A stretch of DNA of 64,000 nucleotides from Apiospora phragmitis (lineage: Eukaryota; Ascomycota; Sordariomycetes; Amphisphaeriales; Apiosporaceae), in NCBI GenBank assembly GCA_038363925.1, contig JAQQWL010000015.1, forward strand, positions 992,001-1,056,000. The letters are read 5' to 3'. Numbering within the stretch: the stretch's first letter is position 1; every line of letters begins with the position of its first letter. The position numbers and the translations under genes are program-made. Of the stretch, positions 49,316 through 63,934 are shown in pieces. A model generated the notes under the pieces. That model ran no database searches. It was not told the DNA's origin and worked only from the letters and a program-made list of their open reading frames with translations.

Positions 49316-50122
49316 TAGTCTTGTAGCCAGTTTGGTGACAGATTGCTTTGGGATAGACCAAAGCCCGGGTTCGGCTCGTTTCGGAGGTCGGTGAGTCGGC
49401 AAGCGCCGCCCACGGGTAACTTGGACTCATTGGTGGCCTGCTCAGGGGCTGAGAGAGTACCAGCTTTACACTGTGACGGCGTGTAGTACATCGTCATTGG
49501 TCGAGGGTACTGCGCGTTAGGTTCTGAGCTGAGGTATCTCCGCGAATCTTTCGCTGCCTCTATAAATGGATTGGGACCTCCCGTCATGTGCGTCCCCCTT
49601 TAACCGGGGAATTTCAACAGCCTTTGTATGAAAGGGGCTAGCTGGGTGCGCGCCTGGCGCGTGGTTCAGGACTCTGCGCAAGGTCACGCGTTCTTTCCCA
49701 GTCCTTCAAGACCTTCCATACTGATACGTTATCATTGTTTGGTACGGGGTCTGCTGCGATGGTTAATAAGCAGGAGTATTGTGATGGTCTATCGTGAATG
49801 GGGAATGTCTCGCGGTTATCTATGAAAGCGAACGGCGCCTGTTGGCCCATCTCGAAAGATTCGCTTTCCTTATGAATTTGTTGTTAGTAGGAGACCTTCT
49901 TTTATTGTCTCGGTGGTCTGGGCGTATATCCACCAGGGTGATTCCAGATACAGTCAATCCGTTTGCCATAACAAAGGAATCTTACAGGCCTACGAAGTGC
50001 TATTCCACAACATGCCAGACGCCTCGGTCATTTATTTTAAGACATTCAAATGGAATAATAACCCGTAGTTATATCATGTTTGCCATTAAAGACTTTGTGG
50101 GGTAGCTTTATAAAGAGAAGTA
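49316..50122. other. Intergenic to transposon boundary
   Basis: Short unsupported frames only, up to the terminal repeat of a family C transposon at 50123. Confidence 0.45.
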
Positions 50123-51300
50123 AGCTAAAGCACCCCTTTACGAGCCACCCCTTTACGGGCTACTTTACTAAGCTACCCTTACCTTTATAATTAAAGCTAT
50201 TTCTATGGTTAGAATTAATATAAATACACTATTTTTCGTTATTTTTAATAATAATATAATCCTCCGTTTTTATACTATTATTTTTTATAAGTTTTATAGC
50301 GTTATGAGGCCTTCTTAATATTTCGATTTCGCTAGTTTTATTTTTATATATAGCTCTACCCTTTAACTTTCGCTTAGCCCGGCGTATATTAGTTATATAA
50401 ATAAATCGTTATTTCGGTGCGATTTTTATTTTTTAATATATTCTCGTAATCTTTTTATCGAGTTTAATTTAAAAATAATTAATTTAAGTTTCGAAATACG
50501 CGAATTTATTAATGTTTTAATTTAAAACTTTATTAGCATTTTTTAATAAAGAGCCGTTAAAAAGGTATTTTAAAAGTAGGGTTTGTAATAACTAATTATT
50601 ATTCCGTAATTCTTAATTATTAAAAGATATTTTAATAAATATTAAAACTAATTCGGCGAAGAAATTATATATTAATTCTTTTTTAATTATTTCTAATAAT
50701 TTTAAACGTACCCGGGTAACCTTTAAATCTTATAAAATAACGTATTTTAATAATAACGGCTTCGAGTAATCCCGCGAATAAATTTTAGTCGTTTTTTAAA
50801 CGTTTTTAATTATAAAAAGATTTAATATATTAATTTTAGCCTACCGGTATACCTTTAATATATTTATTTTTATAAGCTTTAATTTAAAACTCGTATTCGA
50901 ATAGTTTTTTAAAATAATTTTAACTTTTTTTTAATAAACCGAAAACTATTATATTTAAAACTTATATTATATAATTATAATATAATTTATAAAAGATTAG
51001 TTATATTTTATTTAAAAAATAAAATTATAAAAAGTTTTTATTTATATATAATTTATAATTATTATAAATTAAAATAACTTATTTATTATTATAATAAAAC
51101 TATATATAAAGGATATAAATATTTTAAGTTTAATTTAAAACTATAATATTATTAATCTACTTTTTAAGCGACGCTTTAAGCCGTTAATTATTTTAAAAAT
51201 AGCCGTTTTAATTTAAAAATTACTAGCTTTAGATATCGGCCCCTTTAAAAATAATTAGCGGCGGGAGGGGTACCTTATTATAGTTTATACACTTACTAAA
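50123..51300 (-). mobile_element. Pogo-like transposon family C, truncated by gypsy insertion
   Basis: Begins with AGCTAAAGCACCCCTTTACG after TA. It is the reverse complement of about 6020-7189, so only the 3' half of a family C element is present. Homology stops at about 51300, where the LTR of a gypsy element begins. RIP-mutated. Confidence 0.65.
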
Positions 51301-51700
51301 ACTAGACCTAACCATGTAGCTATAGACCCCACTCATCGGCACGGGATACGATAACCTGATCCGGTTACAATATTATAATTAGTAATTATATCGCTAGCTA
51401 TACTAATATGAACGTAGTTATACTTTAATAGCGTGCGATAAAATAAGCGGCCCTAGCCCGCGCGGCGATAAAACGAATATAAGTGGGCATAATAACAAGG
51501 TACGATGAGTCACGTAACGAGCCCCGAAGCAATAAAGGGCACGACGCCCGAGGTAAGCCAACTAAGGCTAGATTACCGTGATTTAAAAGATAAATTATAG
51601 TGAGTTAATAATGAGATCATTACGAGTATATAAGTAATTTAAAGGATTAATAAAAAAAGGATTAAATATATAATAATAAAATATTCCCTATATATTTTAT
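51301..51700 (+). repeat. Left LTR of the gypsy element (inner end uncertain)
   Basis: The start is set by alignment with the right copy at 63935. Only the first 65 bases can be compared inside this window, so the 3' boundary given is a guess. Confidence 0.4.
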
Positions 51701-53561
51701 ATAAATACTTTTTATTTTAATAATTAATTTAAGTATTAATTTAATTTATTAATAAAGTAAATAACCTTAATAACTTTATTATAAATACTTTTAAGTCTAC
51801 GCCTTTTTAATTACCTTTATTTTTATAAGCTATTACTTATTATATCGATAAAAACGGACTTTTATTACACGTTTAAATACTTTATCGTATTATTAATATA
51901 AACTTTAATATATTTTATTAAGTTTTTTTTAAAACTTAAATCACGTTTATTATATTTTAATTACTTTTATTTTTATAAATTATTACTTAACCCTTAAATA
52001 ATAATACTATAAGAATTATATTTACACCTAGCCCTAATAATATTATCCGATAAGGAAAAATTCTTATCGCCACCCCTAGCGCCCCTTAACAAAACCCTAC
52101 TATAGAGGTCGAAAGCGATAATAATAATAACGAGCCTACCCGATAAACGCTAGCTAAACGAATTAAGGAACTCGAATAAAAAAGCGCTAATTACTAATAT
52201 TATTACATACGGCTTAAAAAAAAGTATAACGAGCTCTAAATTAAGAATATATTAAAATAAATATCTTATAATATTAATAAATTATACAAAAAAGTATATC
52301 TCTTTTATATAATTATTAATATTATTTAAACCCTTATTATACTTAAAAAGGGTATAAAGATTAATATATTAATATTATTTAACGAAATAAGCGGGAACTT
52401 TTAAAGCTTCTTTATTTAAATTAAAGCCTATTAATAATTTTATAAAAGAACGTTTTAAAACATTACTTAACGAGTTATTCATACCGCCTCGTTTTTTAAA
52501 AATAAAATACTCGCTTAGTTTAAACTTTACTTAAATAAACTTATAAAAAACGATTAATAAGTTAAGCTATGCCGTATAAAGGTATAACGAATTTTTAAAA
52601 ACTACGATAGCTTTAAATAAGCTTTTAAATCACTCTTTTAAAACCCCGATAAAAAACAATAGGCGGAGAAAAAACTAGAGGCTCTTAAATAAAAAGGGTT
52701 AACTATTTTATATACCGCCGATTCCGACGTATTATAACCCGATTAAACTATATTAAAATTATTAAAATTATAATATATTATTAAGGGTTAAAAAAGAATA
52801 TTAAGAACAAACTTAGCCGGTTAAACACCCTTAATAATTTCTTTTCGTATATAGAGCTTACTATTAAAATCGATACTCGTATATATAAATAACGCCGTAA
52901 AAAATAAGGCGAACTATAACAATAAACTAATCGGATCTAAACTAATACCGGATAACCATATTAATATAATAACATACCGCCTAAGAGTATTATAACATAT
53001 AGCTATTATAATAAACCTATAAATCTTAACGCTATTAAATATAATAAATATAATAAAAAATAATACGTTACCTGCTATAATTATTAAAAATAAGAATATT
53101 ACGTTTAAAAATATTAAGTATTAAAAAAAAACTTCCGACAAATATTAAACGGACAATATATTAACGCTATTAAAATAAAAAACACCCTTATAATAACTAT
53201 TAAAAGTAATAACGCTACTATTAAACACGGCAGCCTATCTTAAATAACCTACTATAATAATAGGTACGCCTTATACTTAACGGATAAAGAAAGTATTAAA
53301 TAATTTTTAAAAGCCTTTAAAAGTAAAAGAAACCATAACCGGAGCGTCGCGATAATACGGAAGGAGTAACCCTTTTTATACGATAATAATAACGATTTTA
53401 TAAATAATATTATAAATTAATTAACGTAATTATTAAACTATAAACGTCTAGTTAATATATTAATAAAAAAATTAATAAATAAGATTATAAAATTTAGAAA
53501 TTTAAGAACCAATAGAGATTTAATTATTTTTAATATTCCTTACCTCGACTTAAAATATTTA

Positions 53562-55474
53562 AGCCAGCTAACGGTGCTACGATCACTTTATATAACAATA
53601 ACCCTAAAAACTAATAATAATACTATATAATAATAATATAAATAATTTAATTAAAAATTAATATAAAATTTTAAAAACACCGTTTTAATCTTAAAACGCT
53701 TTTATAATACTTTTAATCTTAGATTTAAAATTAGATTTAATTATAACGGCTTCCGGCGCTAATAATAAAGAAGTAATAGCCTAGGGTTCCGATATAACGC
53801 TATTTATTTCCCTCTTAATTACTATAATATCTCGTATATACATAAACTTCTAATTAGGGTTAAATATTACTTTTTTTTTTACCTCTTTTTTTTTAAATTA
53901 CTTTTTAAAACTAACTTCTCGTGCTTTTATTAACCGATTTAGCCGTTTAAAATATTTAAACTTTTTTAAAACTTCCGGAATAAAACCCGGCGTATCGCGT
54001 TATTAAAAATAATATTATTATTATTAAACGTATCCGTTAACTTTTTAATTTAATAGTTAATTATAAGTATTAATAATACTATAAAAAAGAATTATTTATT
54101 AAAAATGTTAAAGGGAGTCTTAAATAGTTTTACCTCTACTTAGTTTTTTATTTTCCAATTCCAGCTATTAAAAGGTTTATTAATATTACGAGGGAATATA
54201 TTAGTTACGGCTTAGCGGCTAGTTATTATATATAACCAAAAAGTAAACCTTTTAATTAATTCGTAATATCGAAAGAAATCTTTTTTATTTATATTTATAT
54301 TATTAAACCCTATATAGTATAAAGTCACCTTTCGGTAATAAATATTTTTTAATATATTAAAAGGATTAAAATCTAGGGGTTATAATAAGTGCGACGAGTA
54401 TACCGGAAAAAAAAGAAGTTATATCTTATATTTTAAATACGTTATAATAAAGTTCTTATTTACGTAATTAGCGTAATTATTTAAAATAATAAACCGTTAT
54501 TAATCCTCGTTTTTAAGCTTTATATAAAAAATAAAAACTTTATTTAATTATACTAAAACTAGTTCCTTATTAGTTTAACTTTTAAGGGATACCGTAAAAA
54601 CTTAATCCTTTATAATATCTATTAACGAGTCCTCCTTTTTTAAAAATTATTATTATTAGACCTATTAACCCTTAAATATAATAAAAAGAGGTAAAGCTCG
54701 GTTTAAAACGTTATTATATTTAACCGTAAAAACTTATTCTTAATTAAAAAAGTTTATAATTAATATTCTTTATATTTTAAATTGTTTAATAATTATTATA
54801 TTTATTTTATAGCCGAACTAATTATTAATCTCGTCGATATTAAACCGAAACTTTAAAAGGATCGATTTTAGAATAGGGTTGTTAAGCCGTTTAAAAAACT
54901 CGATAATCTTTTTTACGGAAATTACGTTAAGCTTTAAAAAATTTATCCTTTTAAAAAAAATAATACTAATAAATAGATAACGAGTAATAAATCTTTTAAT
55001 CTAGTGTTTACCGAGTATTATATTAATCTCGTTAACTTAAAAAATCTGTTAAGCGAATATCTAAAAAATAACATACGTTAGTAAATAGCCTAAATTATAT
55101 TATATAAAGTACTAAGTTACGATCTAAAACTTTTCCGCTATTATTAAAGCTTAGAAGGACTTATTCCGTTATTTTATAATTTTACGGCCGTAAATCCGAG
55201 CCTTTAGAATTATTTTAAAGATATTATATTTCTCGGCGGCTTATTTTATTAACGAGTTACTTATAATATTTTAAATCGCGCGTTATAGTATTAACTCGTT
55301 AAGTTTACGGCCTATTAAAAAGAGGAAAAGAAAAAGAAGACGATAATATTATTTAATTGATTATAAATTTAAAGCTAACTAGTTTATATATTAATTTATA
55401 TATAGTACTATTAAGAGCTATTTAAATTTAAGGGTCGCCGTTATATAAAGTGACCGTAACACCGTTAACTAGCT
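53562..55474 (-). mobile_element. Fot1-like transposon, family A, copy 3
   Basis: 1913 bp with TA flanks on both sides and TIRs AGCCAGCTAACGGTGC and AGCTAGTTAACGGTG. Minus-strand transposase remnant with the DNHxSH-type region near 54463-54500. Inserted in the gypsy element between gag and protease. Confidence 0.8.
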
Positions 55475-56501
55475 TACACTAAATACTTATCACGGCTAAG
55501 TTTAATTAAAAAATTTATAATAATTATATAATAAAAGACAATACCCGAATCTCCTTTATATACGAAAAATATTTTACGCTTTTTTAAATCTTATACGTAT
55601 ATAATACTTATATAAAACACCTCGCAAAAAAACTCGAAAATAAATAGTTTCCTCGAAGAATTAATAAACGATTTATTATATAACTATACTTTAATTATAT
55701 TATTAAAAAAATTTAAACATTAATCCTTAATAAATAGCGTATATAATTATTATTATAAAAAAACTTATAATAATTACGACAATATTACTTAAAAAAACAA
55801 AACTAAAAAAAGTATTTCGAAAATTAATACTTTAAATATACTTAAAAAAATCGCGAGCTTATAAATATTTAAAAAAAACACCTAACGCTTTTAAAATATA
55901 TAAATATATACCCGATAAAAAAACCCCTTTATTATATTAAAAAACTTATAAAACGTTTATAAATTATCGCGAACTTAATAAACCTTCGAATTACCCGAAA
56001 AACCCGAGTTTTAAATATTAAAAATAGCACTTCGTACGGGGAAAAATATAAAAACACCCCTATCGGTATATTAAAAAGCGCCCCATAAAAAACGAAAGGA
56101 ACAATAATAATAATACAAGGATCGATTATAAAGGATTATTAATTACTTATAAGAGTAACGTTCGGGAAATGAACGCCGCTTATTATAAAAAAACGATAAT
56201 AAGCGAATTAAAACAGGTCTTTATATTAAATAACGGATAATCGAGCTATTTATAAATATATTATACTAATAATAAACATAAAAAAAGTTTATATTAAAGC
56301 GTTACTCGATAGCGAAACGTAAAGAAATTATATTTTATTACGAATTATTAATTACTTTAAATACGAATAATAAGAAAAAAACGCCTTATATTAATTTAAA
56401 ACCGTCAATAAAGGATTTATAATTTATAACGATAAAGAAGTATAAAAAGAAATCGTAAACCTTCCGGTTAATATTAAAAAACGTTATAAACGAATTATAT
56501 A

Positions 56502-58338
56502 ACGTATCCCATAAACGAATATCCTATATAAACAAATATTCTATTTTTTTATACCTTTTTTAATAAAATATAAATTAATTTTATTATAACGTATTTAAAA
56601 TATTAAAATTAATCGGAATTCATATCTCTAAATACTTCTATATTATTTTAATAAATACGCGTATTATACCCGGGCTTTCCGTAGATTTTATAGCGTTATA
56701 AGCATATCCTAAACGTCTTTATACAATTACTCCTTCGACGCGATTCGTTTTATAATTATTTATTAACGTTTTTTTAAAAATATAAATCTTTTCTAGTTTA
56801 TATATAAAATAATCCTTTATTTTATAGTCGTTTCTTCTTCGTACGGCGGCGCCGGCTAAATATCTTATTTACTTTTCGAAATATCGCGTTCTTACTTTTT
56901 AAAAAAGTAACTCGGTATATAATATATATTATAACTTTTACGATTTAATTAAAACTAATTAAAATAAATATCGGAAAGTTATTTTAATACCGTATAATAC
57001 GTTTTCGAATATATTTAATTTAAAATCAAGCCTTAATTAAATTATTTAAAGTTTTTAATTTTTAAAAAATAAATAGGCCGAAAATATCCCCGGAGGTATT
57101 AAAATATATAGCTTTATATTTAATTATAAAATAATATATTCCGGATTATACGGAATAAATCTTATTTTTTAAAAGCTTTTTTATATATTTAAAACGGTAA
57201 AAATCGTTTAAAAGGCTTTTAAAAACGTTAATAAGAAGTCCTCCTTTAAAATATAAATAATATACGCCCGTATAAATTATTTAATTATTTTTTCCGTACG
57301 TTTTTTTTTAATATATAAAAATAGCCGATATTAAAAGGTTAAAGCTTATATAATAAATAAAAAAGTATATAAAATATAATAATTAAGTTCTTTTTATAAT
57401 AAAGCTCGAAAATTATTAAATAATAATTTTTATAACCGTTTAAAATTAAAAAATAATAATAACTTTTTATATAAAACTTAATATATTAATTAAAATATTA
57501 AATTTAGTTTTTATTTTTTTTATTCGTAATTTAATTATTTTTAATAATTACGATCACTTAATTTTTTAATAATAAGCTATTTTAGTATTAAGAAAAGAGA
57601 TACGTTTTCTTAATAAAAATAATATATAAAGGAAAAGCGTAACCGTATAATTTAACGTTTTAAATAATTATAACTTATTTTTAATTTTTTTATTATATTA
57701 TTTTAAACTTTCCGTATTAATCGGAAGTAATTATAATTATTTCGGACGAAATTTAATTTATAGAAAAGATGGTTTCGTCGAAGTTATAAATATGCTTTTT
57801 TTAAATCTCGTATTTATAAATTATATTTTATATAAAAATAAATTATACGCGATACGCGTCGGGATCTTTATAAAAAACTTTTTAATAATCGATTTTTTAA
57901 TTAAAACGCGTTCGGAGGTTTAATTATTATCGTATAAAGTTAAAAGCTTAATTAACGCCGACGCGTCCCGTATCGCGTAAACTAAATAATCGATTCGTTA
58001 TATCTTTTATATTATTTAACCGGGAAAAAAACGATCACGTATTTAAATTAATAATATATTAAATAATCGTATTTTTTTTAAAATTTAAAAACTTTTAAAA
58101 ATTTATAAATATTTCGCGTCGTATAAATTAATTATTTCGTTTATGTTATAAAGTTTTTAATAAGACGTAATAAATTAATATAGTTTTTTATATATTTAAA
58201 ACGCTAGAATTATATTACTTTTTTTTTAAAGTTATAATATTTTCGGACGTAAAAAAATATAAAAAAAGGTTAAGGTTATAAAGAAATTTATAAAAATGGA
58301 ACATTCGCTTATATAAAATATTCGCTTATAGGATACGT
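56502..58338 (-). mobile_element. Pogo-like transposon family B, full length, in gypsy protease region
   Basis: 1837 bp with TA on both sides (56500-56501, 58339-58340) and inverted ends ACGTATCCCATAAACGAA and, on the right, TTCGCTTATAGGATACGT. A DDE_1 transposase remnant reads on the minus strand. RIP-mutated. Confidence 0.8.
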
Positions 58339-58840
58339 TATAATATTACGGACGTCGTAAGATATAATATAATTTTAAAAATATCTTAATTATAAATAAG
58401 TAATCTTAAAATTAATTAAAAAATAAACTAATTTTAATAAAATATATTAAAAAGAGGTTTAATTAATAAATAGCGGTTTAAAAAACGACCTCTTAATAAA
58501 CTTAAAGTTTTTAAAATATATATTATTATTAAAAAACCTAAGCTGAACGTTATAACGATTATATTAAAAAAGTATTAATAATTCGAAGCTTTTTTTAATA
58601 AGAAATTAAAAATAAGCTTACCGCTTTATATACGGTAAAATTATAAAATACCTTTTAAAAATAAGAGAGAACCCCTATTTATACTTATATATAAACTTAA
58701 CCAAGAGTATAAATAAACTATAAAAAAGTATATAACGGAAAATCTCGAGAAAGGAATTATATAACTATCTATATTATTAGCAGGCTTCCCTATCCTTTTT
58801 ATTTTAAAAAAGAGTAAAAACGGGAAACTTAAATAACGTA

Positions 58841-60678
58841 ACGTATCCTATAAGCGAATATCCTATATAAACGAATATCCTACCTTTATAAATTTCCTTA
58901 TAGCTTTAACCTTTTTTTATATTTTTTTATATCTAAAAATGTTATAACTTTAAAAAGAGAGTAATATAATTTTAACGTTTTAAACGCTTTAAAAAAACTT
59001 AATTTTAAACGTATAAAAAGCTGTATTAATTTATTACGTCTTATTAAAAACTTTATAATATAAACGAAATAATTAATCTATACGACGCGAAATATTTACG
59101 AATTTTCAAAAGTTTTTAAATTTTTAAAAAAAATGCGATTATTTAATATATTATTAATTTAAATACGCGATTATTTCTTCCCTAATTAAGTAATATAAAA
59201 GATATAACGAATTAATTATTTAATTTACGCGACGCGGGACGCGTCGGCGTTAATTAGGCCTTTAACTTCGTATAACGATAACTAGACCACCGGACGTGTT
59301 TTAATTAAAGAATTAATTATTAAAAAGTTTTTATAAAAATCTCGACGCGTATCGCGTATAATTTATAAATACGGGATTTAAAAAAAGGATATTTATAACT
59401 TTAAAAAAACCGGCTTTTTTATAAATTAAATTTTATTCGAAATAATTATAACTACTTTTAATCGATATAAAAGGCCTAGGGTAATATAATAAAAGAATCG
59501 GGAATAGGTTATAATTATTTAGGGCGTCGGATTACACGGTTACGCTATTTTTCCGTATATTATTTTTACCGGGAAAACGTACCTCTTTTCTTAATACGAA
59601 AATAACCTATTATTAAAGGATTAAGTGATCGTAATTATTAAAAATAATTAAATTATAAATAAAAAAGGCGAGGATTAAATTTAATACTTTAATTAATATA
59701 TTAAGTTTTATATAAAAAGTTATTATCGCTTTTTAGTTTTAAACGGTTATAAAAATTATTATTTAATAATTTTCGAGCTTTATTATAAAAAGAACTCGAT
59801 TATTATATTTTATATATTTTATTTTTATTACATAAGTTTTAACCTTTTAATATCGGCTATTTTTATATATTAAAAAAGGTATATAAAAAAGAAATTAAAT
59901 ATTTTATACGGGCGTATATTATTTATATTTTAAAAAAAGATTTCTTATTAGCGTTTTTAAAAGCGTTTTAAATAATTTTTACCGTTTTAAATATACGAAG
60001 AAGCTTTTAAAAAATAGGATTCGTTTTATATAATCCGGAATATATTATTTTATAATTAGATATAAAACTATATATTTTAATACCTTTAGGGATATCTTCC
60101 GGCCTATTTATTTTTTAAAAATTAAAAACTTTAAATAATTTAATTAAAGCTTAATTTTAAACCGAATATGTTCGAAACCGTATCGTACGGTATTAAAATA
60201 GCTTTTCGATATTTATTTTAGTTAGTTTTAATTAGATCGTAAAGGTTATAACGTATATTATATACCGAGTTATTTTTTTAAAAAATAAGAACGCGATATT
60301 TTAAAAAATAAATAAAATACTTAGCCGGCGCCGCCGTACGAAAAAAAAACGGCTATAAAATAAAGAATTATTTTATATATAAATTAAAAAAGACCTATAA
60401 TTTTAAAAAGATATTAATAAATAGTTATAAAACGAATCGTGTCGGAAGAGTAGTTATATAAAGACGTTTAGGATACGCTTATAACGTTATAAAATCTGCG
60501 GAAAGCCTGGGTATAATACGCGTACTTATTAAAATAATATAGAAGTATTTAAAAATAAGGATTCCGATTAATTTTAATATTTTAAATACGTTATAATAAA
60601 ATTAATTTATATTTTATTAAAAAAGGTATAAAAAAATAGGATATTCGTTTATATAGGATATTCGCTTATAGGATACGT
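58841..60678 (+). mobile_element. Pogo-like transposon family B, full length, in gypsy RT
   Basis: 1838 bp, TA target duplication on both sides (58839-58840, 60679-60680). TIRs ACGTATCCTATAAGCGAA and the matching right end repeat an inner GAATATCCTATATAAAC unit. The plus strand carries the wrecked transposase, with FLVLNGYKNYY near 59735 in place of LDGHESHH. It splits reverse transcriptase between NGKL and DYxKLNE. It is the best reference copy of the family. Confidence 0.82.
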
Positions 60679-63600
60679 TATATATATCGATTATTAAAAG
60701 CTTAACGAAATTATTATTAAAAACTAATACCCCTTATTTTTAATCGGCGACCTATAAAATAAATTATTACACGTAAAAATCTTTATAATACTCGACCTCC
60801 TTAATATATATAACCTAATCCGGATTAAAAAAAAGGAATAAAAAACTGCGTTTTAAACTAAGTACGGATATTTTAAATATTAAGCTATATTATTTAATTT
60901 AATTAATATACTAGCTAGTTTTTAATTTATAATTAATTATATCTTACGAGAATACCTTAATAAGTTTATTATAATATATTTCGATAATATTCTTATTTAT
61001 TTTAAGAATAACGAGTAATATTGAGAATACGTAAAGTTACTATTTTGGAAACTATAGGATATTAACCTATTAATTAATTTAAAAAAGAGCGAATTTTATT
61101 AATAATCCGTTATATTTATAAAATATATAATATCCTCGGAAAAATCCAGATAAAACCTTTTAAAATCTTAATAATTAAAGAGTAATTTACGCCTATAAAC
61201 GCTATAAAAGTTAAATTTTTTTTAAAATTAATTAATTATTATCGGATATTCGTCCCCGGATTTAATAAGTTAGCAATACTTTTAATGAACTTAATAAAAA
61301 AGGACGAATTATTTTAATAAATAGAAAAAAAGGTAAGGCCTTTTACGATATTAAAGAAAAGATTTTAAACGAACTAATACTTTACGTAGCTAACTTATCT
61401 ACACTTTTCGAAATCGAGACCGATATATTAAATTATGCGATTAAAAGATAACTAAATTAATGAGATAATAATAAGAAGTCGTACCTTATTATATTTTTTT
61501 TAAAAAAACTTAACGAATTAAAACTTAATTATTATTAAAGCTTATAAAGAATAAAAATATTATTTTAATAAAATAATAAAACTAGTTAAAGTTTATATTA
61601 ATTATTAAAACTTTATAACGTTTATTATTATTAAAGAGCTAAATAAATAATAAATATAATAATTTAAATTCTTTTTAAAATTTAACCTTATTATTATTTA
61701 TTAAAAAAGTAACGAGAACGGCCGCATTAATACGTTAAGTTAATAATTAAACCATTAAAAAGAGGTTCCGTTTGAAATATATACCATTTTTACGTATAAT
61801 TAAGACGGCAACTTTATACCGTTAAAATAATTAAACGTTACGAGCTACGTCTAATATAGCGATAAATAAGTTATTAAATTTCGGTAACTTAGCCAGGCCC
61901 CCGTTTCCGTTAATTATCCCGGGGATTATCTCGAAGACCGTAACGGTCTTACTTTTTATCGAAATAAGATCTATATCTTTAAGCGGTATCGTAAAAACTT
62001 TATTAAGAAATTCTATAAATACCTTATATATAGATATTAAGGAATATTTAAAACTTAAAAGCGAATTACTAAATAATTTAATTACGAAAACCTTAAACTA
62101 ATAATAACTATAATTATTAATAAGTATAACTTATATAATAAAACTAAGTCTGCTTAATACTAATTATATAAAGAGTTATAATTAATTCTACTGTTAAATA
62201 AGGCGTAAAAAATAATCGCGCTCGATTTTATAACTAAACTACCGTTATTAAAAGAATTACTAATTAAGGTTAGTTACGATAACATTTTAATAATTACGGA
62301 TAAATTCACGAAATATATTTACTTCCTACCGTATAAAGAATTTAATAATATTAATAATCTAGCTTATACCTTCCTCTGTATTATTATTAATTAATACGGG
62401 TTATTAAAAACGATTATTTCCGACCAAGATAAATTGTTTATAATAGAATTTTAAAAATTACTTATAACATAACTCGGTATTAAATATAAATTATCTATAG
62501 CTTACTACTTTTAAATAAATAAATAAATTAAAAGAATAAATTAGATATTAAAGTAATACCTACGCTATTATATTAATTATAAATAAAATAATTAGTTATA
62601 ATTATTATTTATAGCTTAATTTATTTATAATAGCGTAAATAATAAAACTATACGCATATTACCATTCCGAGTAAACTACGGATATAACTTAGAAATCACC
62701 CGGAAGCCCCTAGAAAAAGAGCTAATACCTATCGCGACTATATAAATCGAAAAATTAAAAAAATTATAAACAGTATTATAATAAGACTTTATCTTCTTTT
62801 AATAATAAATAAAAAAACACGCCGATTAGATAAAATTAAAAGGACTAATTTTTAAAAAAGGAAAAAAAGTATACCTCTTACGACGAAATATTAAAACTAA
62901 ACGACTAAGTAATAAACTAGACTTTAAAAAGATCGGACTATTTAAAATTATAAAAGTTATTTTAAAGATTAATTACCGATTATCGCTATTTAAAATAATA
63001 TAAATATACCTATATTTTATATTTTATTATTTGAGCCAGCGGCCGAAGAAACGTTAATTAATATACGGCTAGAAATCGAAATAAATTAATATGAGTACGA
63101 AGTTAACGAAATTATTAATAAAAAAGAAAAAAAATAAAGCTTTTAATACTTCGTTTAATAAAAGGGTTACTTATTAAAAAATAATACTTAAGAACCTAAG
63201 AAATACCTAACGAATACCGCGGGAGAACTCTAGAAGTTTAAGAAGGAGCTCCTTTTATAAAAATTAACGGGCTAAGGAAATCGGCTAGACCAAAGGACGA
63301 CTAATCGATATCCCCAAAAACGTTTAAAAAAACATAGGTTACCTAAAATAAAATTCTTTTAATTAATAATCGAGGAAAAAATACTATCCTTTTTATTTAG
63401 CTCTTATATCCCTTAACGGAACGCTTTCAAACGTTTTTCCACCATAACCTTCTTCATATAATAAAAACGGGCTAGATAACCTAAGGTAATAAATAATTAT
63501 ATTTATAATAAAAATAGGGCCTCCTTTATATTTAATTCCTCCGCTTCTAACTTTTTTTATTAAATAGCTAGCTTCGTTAAAGCCGACATAATAAAAGTAC

Positions 63601-63910
63601 TATTATAAAAACGACCAACCCGGATACACTCCGAGCAACGAAATAACTTCTCGTTCATACAACAAGCTAGGTTTTAGCGAAAATAACGAATACAAGGCAT
63701 ACTAATTAAATTACCCGTAGATTCTATATTAATAATAAGAGCTAAACGTTTAATAGTTTTTTTTAACCAAAATTTTTCGACACGATTATTTATAATAAGT
63801 ATATATTTTAAATAAAAAGAAAAAAAAAAGAAAAAGGAAAAACCTATCACAACTCGATATACAGATAACTAAAGGTATTTATAAAATTAATACTTTAAAA
63901 ATAAAATAAT

Positions 63911-63925
63911 TAAAAAAAAGAGGAT
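63911..63925 (+). repeat. Polypurine tract of the gypsy element
   Basis: AAAAAAAAGAGGA-type purine run ten bases before the right LTR, the expected plus-strand primer site. Confidence 0.5.
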
Positions 63926-63934
63926 AATATTATA

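Larger units (their letters stand above)
56281..62760 (+). pseudogene. Gypsy pol remnants (protease, RT, RNase H, integrase)
   Basis: Reading TAA/TAG as former Gln codons, the pieces are: protease with LLDSETQRN (family LLDSGAT) near 56300-56350; reverse transcriptase start GFPILFILKKSKNGKL (to about 58835); RT continuing after the inserted transposon with DYxKLNEIIIKNQYPL (about 60690-60740) and the catalytic YFDNILIYF (family Y.DDIL) at 60976-61002; RNase H near 61380-61650; integrase with ITDKFTKYIYFLPYKE (about 62295-62345) and TIISDQDKLF (about 62410-62440). The order PR-RT-RH-IN is diagnostic of Ty3/gypsy. Two family B insertions split it and many stops make it inactive. Confidence 0.8.
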
